NCBI GenBank assembly: GCA_030042795.1
Contig: JASHYZ010000162.1
Location: 1-6,981, forward strand
Source of the DNA: Terriglobia bacterium
GTDB taxonomy: Bacteria > Acidobacteriota > Terriglobia > UBA7540
Direction of reading: 5' to 3'
Length of the DNA: 6,981 nt
Below, one piece after another: positions 1-5,462 of the stretch. How positions within the stretch are numbered: position 1 is the first letter of the stretch; the number at the start of each line of letters is the position of its first letter. Both the position numbers and the translations under genes were made by a program. Below the pieces are notes generated by a model, which made no database searches, was not told the origin of the DNA, and saw only the letters and a program-made list of their open reading frames with translations.

Positions 1-267
1 TGGGTGAACTAAGCGAGGAATTTCGCTCTGTAAGTAATTATCCCCCCGCAAAGCCGGGGCTTTAAGATTGCGGGGCCCTCAAAGGGGCTAATTGCCTCCC
101 TCGCCAGTCGCGTGTGAGGGGTTCGGCGGTCGCGGTCCGCACCGAACCGGAAGGCGTCTCGCCGGAACGGTCAGACTCTTACTGCCACCCCGGCAGAGCC
201 GGGGGAACTCCCAAGGGATTAGAAGAACTGGGAGAGATCTGGCGCGAGTAGCAAGTCGATTCAGCCC
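1..267. other. Hairpin-rich intergenic region, no gene seen
   Basis: No reading frame here looks like a protein; the open frame that starts at 92 on the plus strand runs antisense into the glycosyltransferase gene and has no recognisable composition. The stretch is dense with inverted repeats. At 44-75 a bipartite stem pairs CCCCGC (44-49) with GCGGGG (70-75) and AAAGCC (50-55) with GGCTTT (58-63). At 120-148 GGTTCGGCGG folds back on CCG-CA-CCGAACC. At 153-163 GGCG pairs with CGCC. At 188-204 CCCCGGC and GCCGGGG flank an AGA loop. At 208-234 CTCCCA pairs with TGGGAG. CGCCAG (102-107) and CTGGCG (239-244) could close several of these into one multibranch fold. It lies just downstream of the glycosyltransferase stop. 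No T-tract follows the stems, so a classical intrinsic terminator is not supported. A REP-like repeat, an IS200/IS605-type end or a structured RNA are all possible. Confidence 0.5.
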
Positions 268-1890
268 CTACGTCTCAACCGAGACGCTCCGCGCACGGAC
301 GCGAGCGGGCACGGAGTTGAAGAAGCGGCGCAGCGGAATTTGCAGGAGGGAAAGCGAGCCCATGTAAAGGTATCCGCCGAAGAACAACATGAGGAACGGC
401 GTCACCAGATAATCCTCAACGCTAAACGAGTAGGCTGTGGTGAAAAGAAAGTATCCGGCCAGGCCAAGCTCAATGAATGGAATCCAGCCGCTCTTGCGGG
501 AGTACTTTTTGCGTTCCCAGGACGCACCGCCGGTCTCTACGCGGTACTTCGGCGTGCGCACGAATTCAGACTTCACACCCAGTAAACCTTCCAGCACCAC
601 CTTGGCGTTCATGACGGAAAGGCCGATGCCTGTGGCCATCAGGAACGGCAGGTACTTGATGCACCGCTTCCACGTTTTTGGATGAAGCTCCCGCTGAGCC
701 ACCCTATAGAAGTTCGAAACTGTACAGGTGGAGGCGAGGAACAGCGGCAAATCGATGTACAACATTTGGAACCAGCCCTGGTAGAAGCGCACGATCATGG
801 CCGGCAGCAGGATGAGCGAAAAGACCACCATCAGGGGGTAGGCCAAGCTCGCCGTCAAATGGAACGTGCCTTCCAGCTTGACCTTGAGGGGTTGATCGCT
901 GCGCCACAGGGCAGGCAGAATCTTGCGCGCGGTCTGCGTCAGGCCTTTGGCCCAGCGGGCCTGCTGCGACTTAAAAGCATTGACTTCCACCGGCAGTTCG
1001 GAGGGGCACTCAATGGCGGGGTCGTAAACGAATTTCCAGCCCTTGATTTGCGCCCGGTAGCTAAGGTCCGTATCCTCGGTAAGAGTGTCGTGCTGCCACC
1101 CGCCCGCCTCGTCGATGGCGGACCGCCGCCACATGCCAGCGGTGCCGTTGAAGTTGAAGAAGCGTCCAGAAAAGCTGCGCCCGCCGTGCTCAATCACAAA
1201 GTGACCATCCAGCATGATCGCTTCGACTTCGGTCAGTACGGAGTATCCACGGTTGATCCAGGTCCAGCGCCCCTGCACCATACCGACCTGCGGGTCCGTG
1301 AAATAAGGCAGCATCCGGCAGAGAACGTCCGGGTGCGGCACGAAGTCGGCGTCAAAGATGGCGATGAACTCGCCCGTCGTCGCAGCCAGACCCGCCTCCA
1401 GGGCGCCGGCCTTAAACCCGCGGCGATTGTCGCGGTGGTGGTAGGTGATGGGAACTCCGGAGCGCGCGTATTCGCTTACCAGGCGCGAGGCCACAATCCT
1501 CGTCTCATCGGTAGAATCATCCAGCAACTGAATTTCGAGTAATTCGCGCGGATAGTCGATTCGCGTCACTGCCTCCAGCAGGCGCTCCACCACGTAACGC
1601 TCGTTGTAAATCGGAAGCTGAATGGTGACCTGCGGCAGCTTCTCAAAGTTCTTCACCGGCTTCGGAGCCTTCTTTCGGTGATGCAGGTACACCCAGGTGA
1701 GGTGATAGCGGTGAAGGCCGTAAATCGAGAGAATGATGAGGATGGTGAAGTACGGGATTAGAATCGAAAGGTCAAAAGCATTAGGCTGGTAAAGTCCTTG
1801 AAAGGGGTCCTTCTGAAAAATCCTCTGCGCGTACCGCACGAAGGCGTTCGGCGGCGCCATCAAAGCGAGAGAGATGAAAAGGCTCGACAT
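268..1890 (-). CDS. Membrane family-2 glycosyltransferase, cellulose-synthase/CslA-like
   Basis: A 540-residue processive GT2 enzyme expected in the inner membrane, using a nucleotide sugar on the cytoplasmic side to build a beta-linked polysaccharide. One hydrophobic segment (about 41-59) precedes the catalytic domain (about 85-330). That domain carries the GT2 signatures in order: LPIYNE (92-97), DDSTDET (124-130), the metal-binding DAD (180-182), the catalytic TED (271-273) and QQARW (309-313), the acceptor-binding Q-x-x-R-W motif of processive synthases. Further membrane segments lie near 344-367, 377-395, 411-431, 468-488 and 494-515. A conserved-looking FVRTPKY (443-449) sits between the last groups. 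No PilZ domain is present, so direct c-di-GMP control within this chain is not indicated. The ATG at 1890 is chosen because GGAAAG lies just upstream; a second Met at residue 11 has no ribosome site. No partner genes (bcsB, bcsC) are nearby. The product could be cellulose, glucomannan or another glucan; sequence alone does not decide. Confidence 0.9.
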   Translation of the reverse strand: MSSLFISLALMAPPNAFVRYAQRIFQKDPFQGLYQPNAFDLSILIPYFTILIILSIYGLHRYHLTWVYLHHRKKAPKPVKNFEKLPQVTIQLPIYNERYVVERLLEAVTRIDYPRELLEIQLLDDSTDETRIVASRLVSEYARSGVPITYHHRDNRRGFKAGALEAGLAATTGEFIAIFDADFVPHPDVLCRMLPYFTDPQVGMVQGRWTWINRGYSVLTEVEAIMLDGHFVIEHGGRSFSGRFFNFNGTAGMWRRSAIDEAGGWQHDTLTEDTDLSYRAQIKGWKFVYDPAIECPSELPVEVNAFKSQQARWAKGLTQTARKILPALWRSDQPLKVKLEGTFHLTASLAYPLMVVFSLILLPAMIVRFYQGWFQMLYIDLPLFLASTCTVSNFYRVAQRELHPKTWKRCIKYLPFLMATGIGLSVMNAKVVLEGLLGVKSEFVRTPKYRVETGGASWERKKYSRKSGWIPFIELGLAGYFLFTTAYSFSVEDYLVTPFLMLFFGGYLYMGSLSLLQIPLRRFFNSVPARVRARSVSVET

Positions 1891-2071
1891 ACTTTCCGCA
1901 ATGGATGCTCGTCGTTCCCCAGCCTGGACGGGTACAGAGCGTCGATGACTTGTCGATCGTCAGTGAAGTGCCCGCCGGAGCGAACCGAATGTCCGGCGAA
2001 GTAGTCTGGCTATCAGTGCGGGTACTGAGGTCGAACGGCAGCTCTCTCTGCCACGGGTGACCCGACACTTT
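1891..2071 (-). promoter_or_regulatory. Predicted long 5' leader of the glycosyltransferase gene
   Basis: If the promoter at 2072-2099 is used, the message starts near 2065 and has a leader of about 175 nt. The leader holds at least two stable hairpins: GGCAG/CTGCC with a 6-nt loop (2037-2052), and CGCCGGA/TCCGGCG with a 12-nt loop (1973-1998). GTCGAT is also repeated directly at 1941 and 1952. I looked for the conserved core of the class I c-di-GMP riboswitch and did not find it. No convincing small ORF is present. The structure may be regulatory or incidental. Confidence 0.35.
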
Positions 2072-2099
2072 ATTATAGCGCACTCGCCTACAATCGCAA
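2072..2099 (-). promoter_or_regulatory. Sigma70-type promoter for the glycosyltransferase gene
   Basis: Read on the minus strand there is a perfect TATAAT (2072-2077) preceded, after a 16-bp spacer, by TTGCGA (2094-2099), which matches TTGACA at four of six positions. This is the best promoter match I found in the window. It points at the glycosyltransferase gene that begins at 1890. The -35 box overlaps a perfect palindrome (2097-2108), so regulation by a repressor or activator at this site is plausible. Confidence 0.6.
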
Positions 2100-2108
2100 G
2101 GCGCCTTG
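2097..2108. promoter_or_regulatory. Perfect 12-bp palindrome over the -35 box, candidate operator
   Basis: CAAGGCGCCTTG reads the same on both strands and overlaps the predicted -35 hexamer of the glycosyltransferase promoter by three bases. A second perfect 12-bp palindrome, GGCTGCGCAGCC, lies 38 bp further upstream at 2135-2146. A dimeric regulator could bind such a site. The sequences of the two palindromes differ, so they need not bind the same protein, and no regulator gene is adjacent. Confidence 0.35.
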
Positions 2109-2211
2109 TGTCCTGTGGTCCCCTTGATAAGACCGGCTGCGCAGCCACTCCAGTTGAAAGTCTCCGGGCCCGTCCGGATGCTTCCTCAAGGGGGCGTTGG
2201 AGCAGCGCCCG
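2109..2211. other. Gap after dehydratase stop: palindrome and weak hairpin
   Basis: Directly after the dehydratase stop codon, GGGCG and CGCCC (2192-2196 and 2206-2210) can form a 5-bp stem with a 9-nt loop. No run of T follows on the minus strand, so it is at best a weak terminator. GGCTGCGCAGCC (2135-2146) is a perfect palindrome. GGTC (2118-2121) and GACC (2131-2134) add another short inverted pair. No gene is seen here. Confidence 0.3.
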
Positions 2212-3147
2212 TTAAGACCCGAGAATTTCCCGGTAAACAGCCGCATCTACATTCCCGCCGCTGATTACACAGCACACATGGCGACCCTGGAAGCGGCCAG
2301 GTTCCGTGAACAGCGCTCCGACGGACAGCGCGCCGGTAGGCTCTGCCTTCAGATTGGCTAGCTCGAAAAGCAGCCTCACCGCGCGGGCGATTTCTGCCTC
2401 GGACACCTCGGCGATGCCTGCTAAACCGTCCTTAAGAATAGCCCAGTTGCGGCGGCCCAAGCTCAGCGTGCGGGCGCCGTCGGCGATGGTTTGAGGCTCG
2501 GCTTCGTTCGCCACGATCCGCCCCTCGCGTAGCGAGCGTGCCGCGTCATTCCCTAAAGCCGGCTCGGCGCCGACAACTTCAATTGATTGTCCCGCGCCGC
2601 CCGCGCGGCGCAGCCCCGTCACGATCCCCGAGGCCAATCCGCCGCCGCCCACGGGCGCGACGACGCAATCGAGGGGCTTATCGGCTGCGAGGCGGCCCAA
2701 CTCCTCCCCCAGACTGCTGTTGCCCTCGATCACCAGTGGATCATCGTAGGCACTCGCCACGTAGGCTTCCGGATGCTCCTGCGCCAGTTCTTGGACTAGT
2801 GCGGCGCGCGACTTTGAGCGCACGTCCACAAATTCCACCTCACCGCCGTATTCGCGCACCGCGTCAACCTTCACTTTCGCGCTCGTCTCGGGCATCACGA
2901 TGATCGCCCGCTTGCCCACCAGCGAGCAGGCATACGCCAGCGCTTGGCCGAAGTTACCCGAGGAGGCCGCGATGATCAGCGGATTCGACACGTGCGAGGC
3001 GAGATGATAGGCCGCCCGAAACTTGAAGCTGCCGGTATGTTGGAAGGTTTCGCTGGCTAGCAGCAGATTCACGCCCAGGCGCTGGCCGAGACGTGGTGCT
3101 TCGATGAGGGTGGTGGGACGCCAGGGCTGCGGAGCAGATGAAGCCAT
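2212..3147 (-). CDS. PLP-dependent threonine/serine dehydratase-like enzyme
   Basis: A 311-residue fold-type II pyridoxal-phosphate enzyme, expected to be cytoplasmic and to deaminate L-threonine or L-serine to 2-oxobutanoate or pyruvate plus ammonia. The PLP lysine is K42 in GSFKFRAA. SSGNFGQA (62-69) gives the cofactor-ring Asn65. VGGGGLASG (166-174) is the glycine loop that holds the phosphate. EPTGAL (269-274) and SGGN (296-299) are the usual C-terminal active-site elements. IADGARTLSLG (221-231) resembles the threonine/serine dehydratase branch. There is no C-terminal ACT domain, so it is not the isoleucine-regulated IlvA type. It lacks roughly the first 20-25 residues typical of TdcB or serine racemase; no upstream in-frame start is better, because the ATG lies only 5 bp after the toxin gene stop. 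A weak AGAG precedes it. Serine racemase or hydroxyaspartate ammonia-lyase activity cannot be excluded. It is probably co-transcribed with the toxin-antitoxin pair. Confidence 0.85.
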   Translation of the reverse strand: MASSAPQPWRPTTLIEAPRLGQRLGVNLLLASETFQHTGSFKFRAAYHLASHVSNPLIIAASSGNFGQALAYACSLVGKRAIIVMPETSAKVKVDAVREYGGEVEFVDVRSKSRAALVQELAQEHPEAYVASAYDDPLVIEGNSSLGEELGRLAADKPLDCVVAPVGGGGLASGIVTGLRRAGGAGQSIEVVGAEPALGNDAARSLREGRIVANEAEPQTIADGARTLSLGRRNWAILKDGLAGIAEVSEAEIARAVRLLFELANLKAEPTGALSVGALFTEPGRFQGRHVCCVISGGNVDAAVYREILGS

Positions 3148-3152
3148 AGTCT

Positions 3153-3575
3153 CTAATGCGGCCGCGAGTGCAGGGCCCTTACTTCGAGCCCATCAACTCT
3201 CTGGAACTCCTTGAAATTCAGGGTGGCCAGCGGAGCCGCGTGAGCGACCGCGGTGGCTGCGATGATCAGATCGTAAGGCCCGATCATCTCACCCCGCCGA
3301 ACCAATTCGGCCCAGAGCTGTGCATGCACTCGGGCAACTCGCAGGTCGAAGGGAAGTACATCCAGCGCCGCAAGTACAGAAGCAATGAAATTCTCTCGTT
3401 CCCGCCGCCGTTTCTCAGGCTGCGCACGGTGATAACCGTGCAGGAGTTCCGACACTGATATCGCAGACAGGACGGGCTGTGCTCCAGGTTGGACTTTGTA
3501 CAAGCTGTCGAGAGGCAAGCCTCCTCTTTCAATTGCCACTAGAACGCTTGTGTCGACGGCAAGCAGTCCGGCCAC
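3153..3575 (-). CDS. VapC-type PIN-domain toxin (ribonuclease)
   Basis: A 140-residue PIN-domain protein, the usual size for VapC toxins, which are Mg2+-dependent endoribonucleases that block translation until bound by their antitoxin. The acidic residues of the PIN site are visible: D8 in VDTSV, E43 in SVSELLHG and D102 in IGPYDLIIAATA. The final motif is TLNFKEFQRV (118-127), where N120 occupies the fourth position, a common variant. The start is GTG at 3575, supported by GGTAGG about 7 nt upstream; this Shine-Dalgarno overlaps the antitoxin's TAG stop, so translation of the two is probably coupled. The gap to the antitoxin is 6 bp, and the dehydratase ATG follows the stop after 5 bp. All catalytic residues are present, so the toxin looks intact. 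Its RNA target cannot be read from sequence. Confidence 0.9.
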   Translation of the reverse strand: MAGLLAVDTSVLVAIERGGLPLDSLYKVQPGAQPVLSAISVSELLHGYHRAQPEKRRRERENFIASVLAALDVLPFDLRVARVHAQLWAELVRRGEMIGPYDLIIAATAVAHAAPLATLNFKEFQRVDGLEVRALHSRPH

Positions 3576-3581
3576 GCCAAC

Positions 3582-3854
3582 CTACCTTTCCCACGCCGAA
3601 CGCGGCAACTCCCGAAACATGTTGTGGATCTCTTCCAGGTCATCCGCGAACTTGTCATCGGGTCTCGGTAGGCTCTTCCACCACTCGGCAAAGTTGTCCG
3701 TTGTCACCGGCTTCCGGCCTTTGATGGGTTCAATCCGGCAGACGGGCTCATGGTTGCGTTCCACCACAAATGACTCGCCGCGGTACTTCACCCGGTTCAG
3801 AATTTCCGAGAAGTTGCGCGCCGCCTTCGCCGCCGATATCTTTTGCACTTTCAT
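3582..3854 (-). CDS. Phd/YefM-type antitoxin of the VapC pair
   Basis: A 90-residue small protein with the Phd/YefM pattern. The N-terminal DNA-binding half begins MKVQKISAAKAARNFSEIL and continues to ESFVVERNHEPVCRIEPI (about residue 45). The charged C-terminal tail (about 46-90) is the part expected to wrap around and inhibit the toxin. The ATG at 3854 is chosen over an in-frame TTG at 3890 for two reasons: the family pattern begins at this Met, and the 12-residue extension would translate through the operator. No Shine-Dalgarno precedes the ATG, and the predicted promoter places the transcript start within a base or two of it, so the message may be leaderless. Such antitoxins normally repress their own operon, and a palindrome covers the promoter here. 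Phd-type antitoxins paired with VapC toxins are known, so I give no vapB symbol. Confidence 0.85.
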   Translation of the reverse strand: MKVQKISAAKAARNFSEILNRVKYRGESFVVERNHEPVCRIEPIKGRKPVTTDNFAEWWKSLPRPDDKFADDLEEIHNMFRELPRSAWER

Positions 3855-3861
3855 AGTTCTG

Positions 3862-3890
3862 ATTATCTGATTTTCAGATTCATAAAGCAA
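3862..3890 (-). promoter_or_regulatory. Promoter and operator of the toxin-antitoxin operon
   Basis: On the minus strand GATAAT (3862-3867, five of six to TATAAT) follows TTGCTT (3885-3890, a weak -35) after a 17-bp spacer. The palindrome ATCTGA-AAA-TCAGAT (3865-3879) fills the spacer and overlaps the -10 box. A further TCTGATT half-site sits 8 bp away (3858-3864 against 3866-3872 on the plus strand). This is the layout expected for antitoxin autorepression. The predicted start point is at about 3855-3856, next to the antitoxin ATG. Confidence 0.5.
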
Positions 3891-3931
3891 GGAGCACGAC
3901 CAGGACTGTCAGACCCTCTGAAGCCACAACA

Positions 3932-5068
3932 CTAAACCTGTACTGTGAACGTGGTTTCCGTCCGCGTCACCGGCCGGTAAAGGGTGTCTCGCTCGATGGG
4001 CTCGCGGCCGGCGTCGCGGATGAGGCGGGTGATATCGTGCCGGGTGAGCGCTTGGGGCGTGCCGGCGCCGGCGTCGTGGTAAATCTTCTCTTCCACCACG
4101 GTGCCGTCCAGATCATCGGCGCCGAAGCGCAGCGCCACCTGGGCCACGCGCGGGGTCATCATGATCCAGTAGGCCTTGATGTGCGGAAAATTGTCGAGCA
4201 GCAGCCGGGAGACGGCCACGTTCTTCAGGTCCATAAAGCCGGTGGTCTCGGGGTGCTCCACCAGCTTCCCAAGCTCCGTGTTCGCAGGATGAAATGCCAG
4301 CGGGATGAAAGTCTGAAAGCCGTGAGTCTCATCCTGAAGGCCGCGTAATTGCAGCAGATGGTCCACGCGGTCTTCAGCCGATTCGATATGGCCGTAAAGC
4401 ATAGTGGCGTTCGAGTGCAGGCCCAGTTCGTGCGCGGTGCGATGAATCTTCAGCCACATATAAGCGCCGATCTTATGGTCGCAGATCACCCGCCGCACCG
4501 CGGGAGCAAAAATCTCGGCCCCCCCGCCGGGCAGCGACCCCAGGCCGGCGTCCTTCATTCGCTCCAGGACTTCGCGGACGGATAGCCTCGTGATGTGGGC
4601 GTAATAGCCGATTTCGACGGCCGTGAAGGCCTTCAGATGGACGGTTGGGAAGCGCTCCTTCAGGCCACGCAGCAGGTCAAGGTAGTAGTCGAAGGGCAGG
4701 TCAGGGTGCAATCCGCCCACAATGTGGAACTCGGTCACGGCCTCCGTCCATCCCTCGCCCGCGCGCCGGAAAGCCTCATCGAGCGCCATGGTGTAAGCGC
4801 CGGGCGCATCCGGCTTGCGGCCGAAGGCGCAGAGCTTGCAACTGGCCACGCACACGTTCGTGGGATTAATGTGCCGGTTGACGTTGAAGTAGGTCGCGTT
4901 GCCGTGCAGCTTCTCGCGGACGTGATTCGCCAGGTACCCGGCCGCCAGCAGGTCATTCGACTTATACAGAGTGACGCCGTCATCGAAGCTCAATCGCTCA
5001 CCGGCCAGCACCTTCTCGGCGATAGGCGCTAGCGACGCGTCACTGAGGCGTAGAGTAGAAGGCAACAT
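3932..5068 (-). CDS. Aminofutalosine synthase MqnE (radical SAM)
   Basis: A 378-residue radical SAM enzyme that joins S-adenosylmethionine to 3-[(1-carboxyvinyl)oxy]benzoate, the MqnA product, giving 6-amino-6-deoxyfutalosine, the second step of the futalosine route to menaquinone. The [4Fe-4S] motif is C73-x3-C77-x2-C80 in HINPTNVCVASCKLCAFG. VGGLHP (117-122), KAFTAVE (146-152), SLPGGGAEIF (178-187) and HSNATMLYGHIE (218-229) follow in the order seen in the MqnE/MqnC/CofH group. The NPTNVC context and the HSNATMLYGHIE to QDETHGFQTFIPLAFHP block fit MqnE rather than MqnC. The length is full for the family. The ATG at 5068 is the only sensible start; no Shine-Dalgarno is visible before it. No other mqn gene is in the window, so the rest of the pathway must lie elsewhere. 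A 77-bp gap separates it from the antitoxin gene downstream. Confidence 0.93.
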   Translation of the reverse strand: MLPSTLRLSDASLAPIAEKVLAGERLSFDDGVTLYKSNDLLAAGYLANHVREKLHGNATYFNVNRHINPTNVCVASCKLCAFGRKPDAPGAYTMALDEAFRRAGEGWTEAVTEFHIVGGLHPDLPFDYYLDLLRGLKERFPTVHLKAFTAVEIGYYAHITRLSVREVLERMKDAGLGSLPGGGAEIFAPAVRRVICDHKIGAYMWLKIHRTAHELGLHSNATMLYGHIESAEDRVDHLLQLRGLQDETHGFQTFIPLAFHPANTELGKLVEHPETTGFMDLKNVAVSRLLLDNFPHIKAYWIMMTPRVAQVALRFGADDLDGTVVEEKIYHDAGAGTPQALTRHDITRLIRDAGREPIERDTLYRPVTRTETTFTVQV

Positions 5069-5095
5069 AGGAGAACGGAGACAATTGAATTCACT

Positions 5096-5125
5096 ATTTT
5101 AGCAGGCTGGGGAAAGACTCGTCTA
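5096..5125 (-). promoter_or_regulatory. Candidate extended -10 promoter for mqnE
   Basis: On the minus strand TGCTAAAAT gives an extended -10 (TAAAAT at 5096-5101, TG at 5103-5104). TAGACG (5120-5125, four of six to TTGACA) lies 18 bp upstream. A start near 5089 would leave a leader of about 20 nt without a Shine-Dalgarno. The -35 region and spacer lie inside the left end of the inverted-repeat element at 5099-5352. Confidence 0.35.
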
Positions 5126-5352
5126 AACAGTTCGTTGAAAAACTCGCCGAAACTGTCATTCCGAGGAGCTGTAGGCGACGAGGAGTCTCGTATTTCCTTC
5201 AGTTTCAAGGCAAGATTCCTCGCGAAGTTTACCCTGAGCTCCTTCGCTGCGCTCAGAGCCTGTCCTGAGCAACGCGAAGGAACCGTTCGCAGCGGAGGAG
5301 CGAACGGGCTCGGAATGACACGGTCCCGCAAGGTTTTTCAACAAGCTGCTAA
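5099..5352. repeat. Nested inverted-repeat element (about 254 bp), MITE-like or REP-like
   Basis: Three blocks recur in inverted order at the two ends: TTAGCAG (5099-5105) with CTGCTAA (5346-5352), GTTGAAAAAC (5134-5143) with GTTTTTCAAC (5333-5342), and the perfect 12-mer TGTCATTCCGAG (5154-5165) with CTCGGAATGACA (5309-5320). Inside are two more hairpins: CCTTCGCTGCGCTCAG against CTGAGCAACGCGAAGG (5241-5256 and 5265-5280), and CCGTTCG against CGAACGG (5283-5289 and 5301-5307). It encodes nothing credible. Such elements are widely dispersed between genes in Acidobacteriota and other phyla, by general recollection rather than a search. No clear target-site duplication is visible. Confidence 0.65.
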
Positions 5353-5462
5353 TCTGTCATTCCGCCCACAGGAACACTGGGAAAGGGCTATCGCGCGAAG
5401 CCGTCATTCCTTTGCGAATGCTTCCGGTCTTTCTCTGTGCCTTGGTGCCTCTGTGGTTGATT
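5353..5462. repeat. Further short dispersed repeats downstream of the GloVer gene
   Basis: GTCATTCC, the core of the neighbouring element's ends, occurs again at 5356-5363 and 5403-5410. Next to the GloVer gene stop lies a low-complexity run in which CTCTGTG recurs at 5433-5439 and 5450-5456 with GTGCCTTGGTGCC between the copies. Similar CACAGAG-rich strings are common after genes in many soil bacteria. No intrinsic terminator with a T-tract is seen for the GloVer gene. Confidence 0.4.

Noticed and set aside
188..204. CCCCGGC-AGA-GCCGGGG hairpin as an intrinsic terminator for the glycosyltransferase gene
   Set aside because: No T-tract follows on either strand, so only a structural element is supported.
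41..250. Possible class I c-di-GMP or c-di-AMP (ydaO) riboswitch, from strings such as CGCAAAGCC and GCCGGGGGAAC
   Set aside because: The other conserved core segments of either class are absent or in the wrong order, and no plus-strand gene lies downstream to be regulated.
92..367. Plus-strand open frame at the left edge
   Set aside because: No family pattern, very Arg-rich, and it overlaps the end of the glycosyltransferase gene and the hairpin cluster.
682..1542. Long open frame (286 codons) on the plus strand inside the glycosyltransferase gene
   Set aside because: It is antisense to a gene with complete GT2 motifs and has low-complexity, Arg/Gln/His-rich composition typical of a mirror frame in GC-rich DNA.
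1960..2148. Small open frames between the dehydratase and glycosyltransferase genes
   Set aside because: They overlap the predicted promoter and leader, lack ribosome sites and show no recognisable protein pattern.
3855..3890. Antitoxin start at the TTG 12 codons upstream
   Set aside because: No ribosome site precedes it, the family homology begins at MKVQ, and the added segment coincides with the palindromic operator.
5029..5331. Minus-strand open frame upstream of mqnE
   Set aside because: It translates the inverted-repeat element and overlaps the mqnE start; such frames recur wherever the repeat occurs.
5099..5352. CRISPR array or tandem repeat array
   Set aside because: The repeated blocks are inverted and irregularly spaced, with no constant repeat-spacer pattern and no cas gene.
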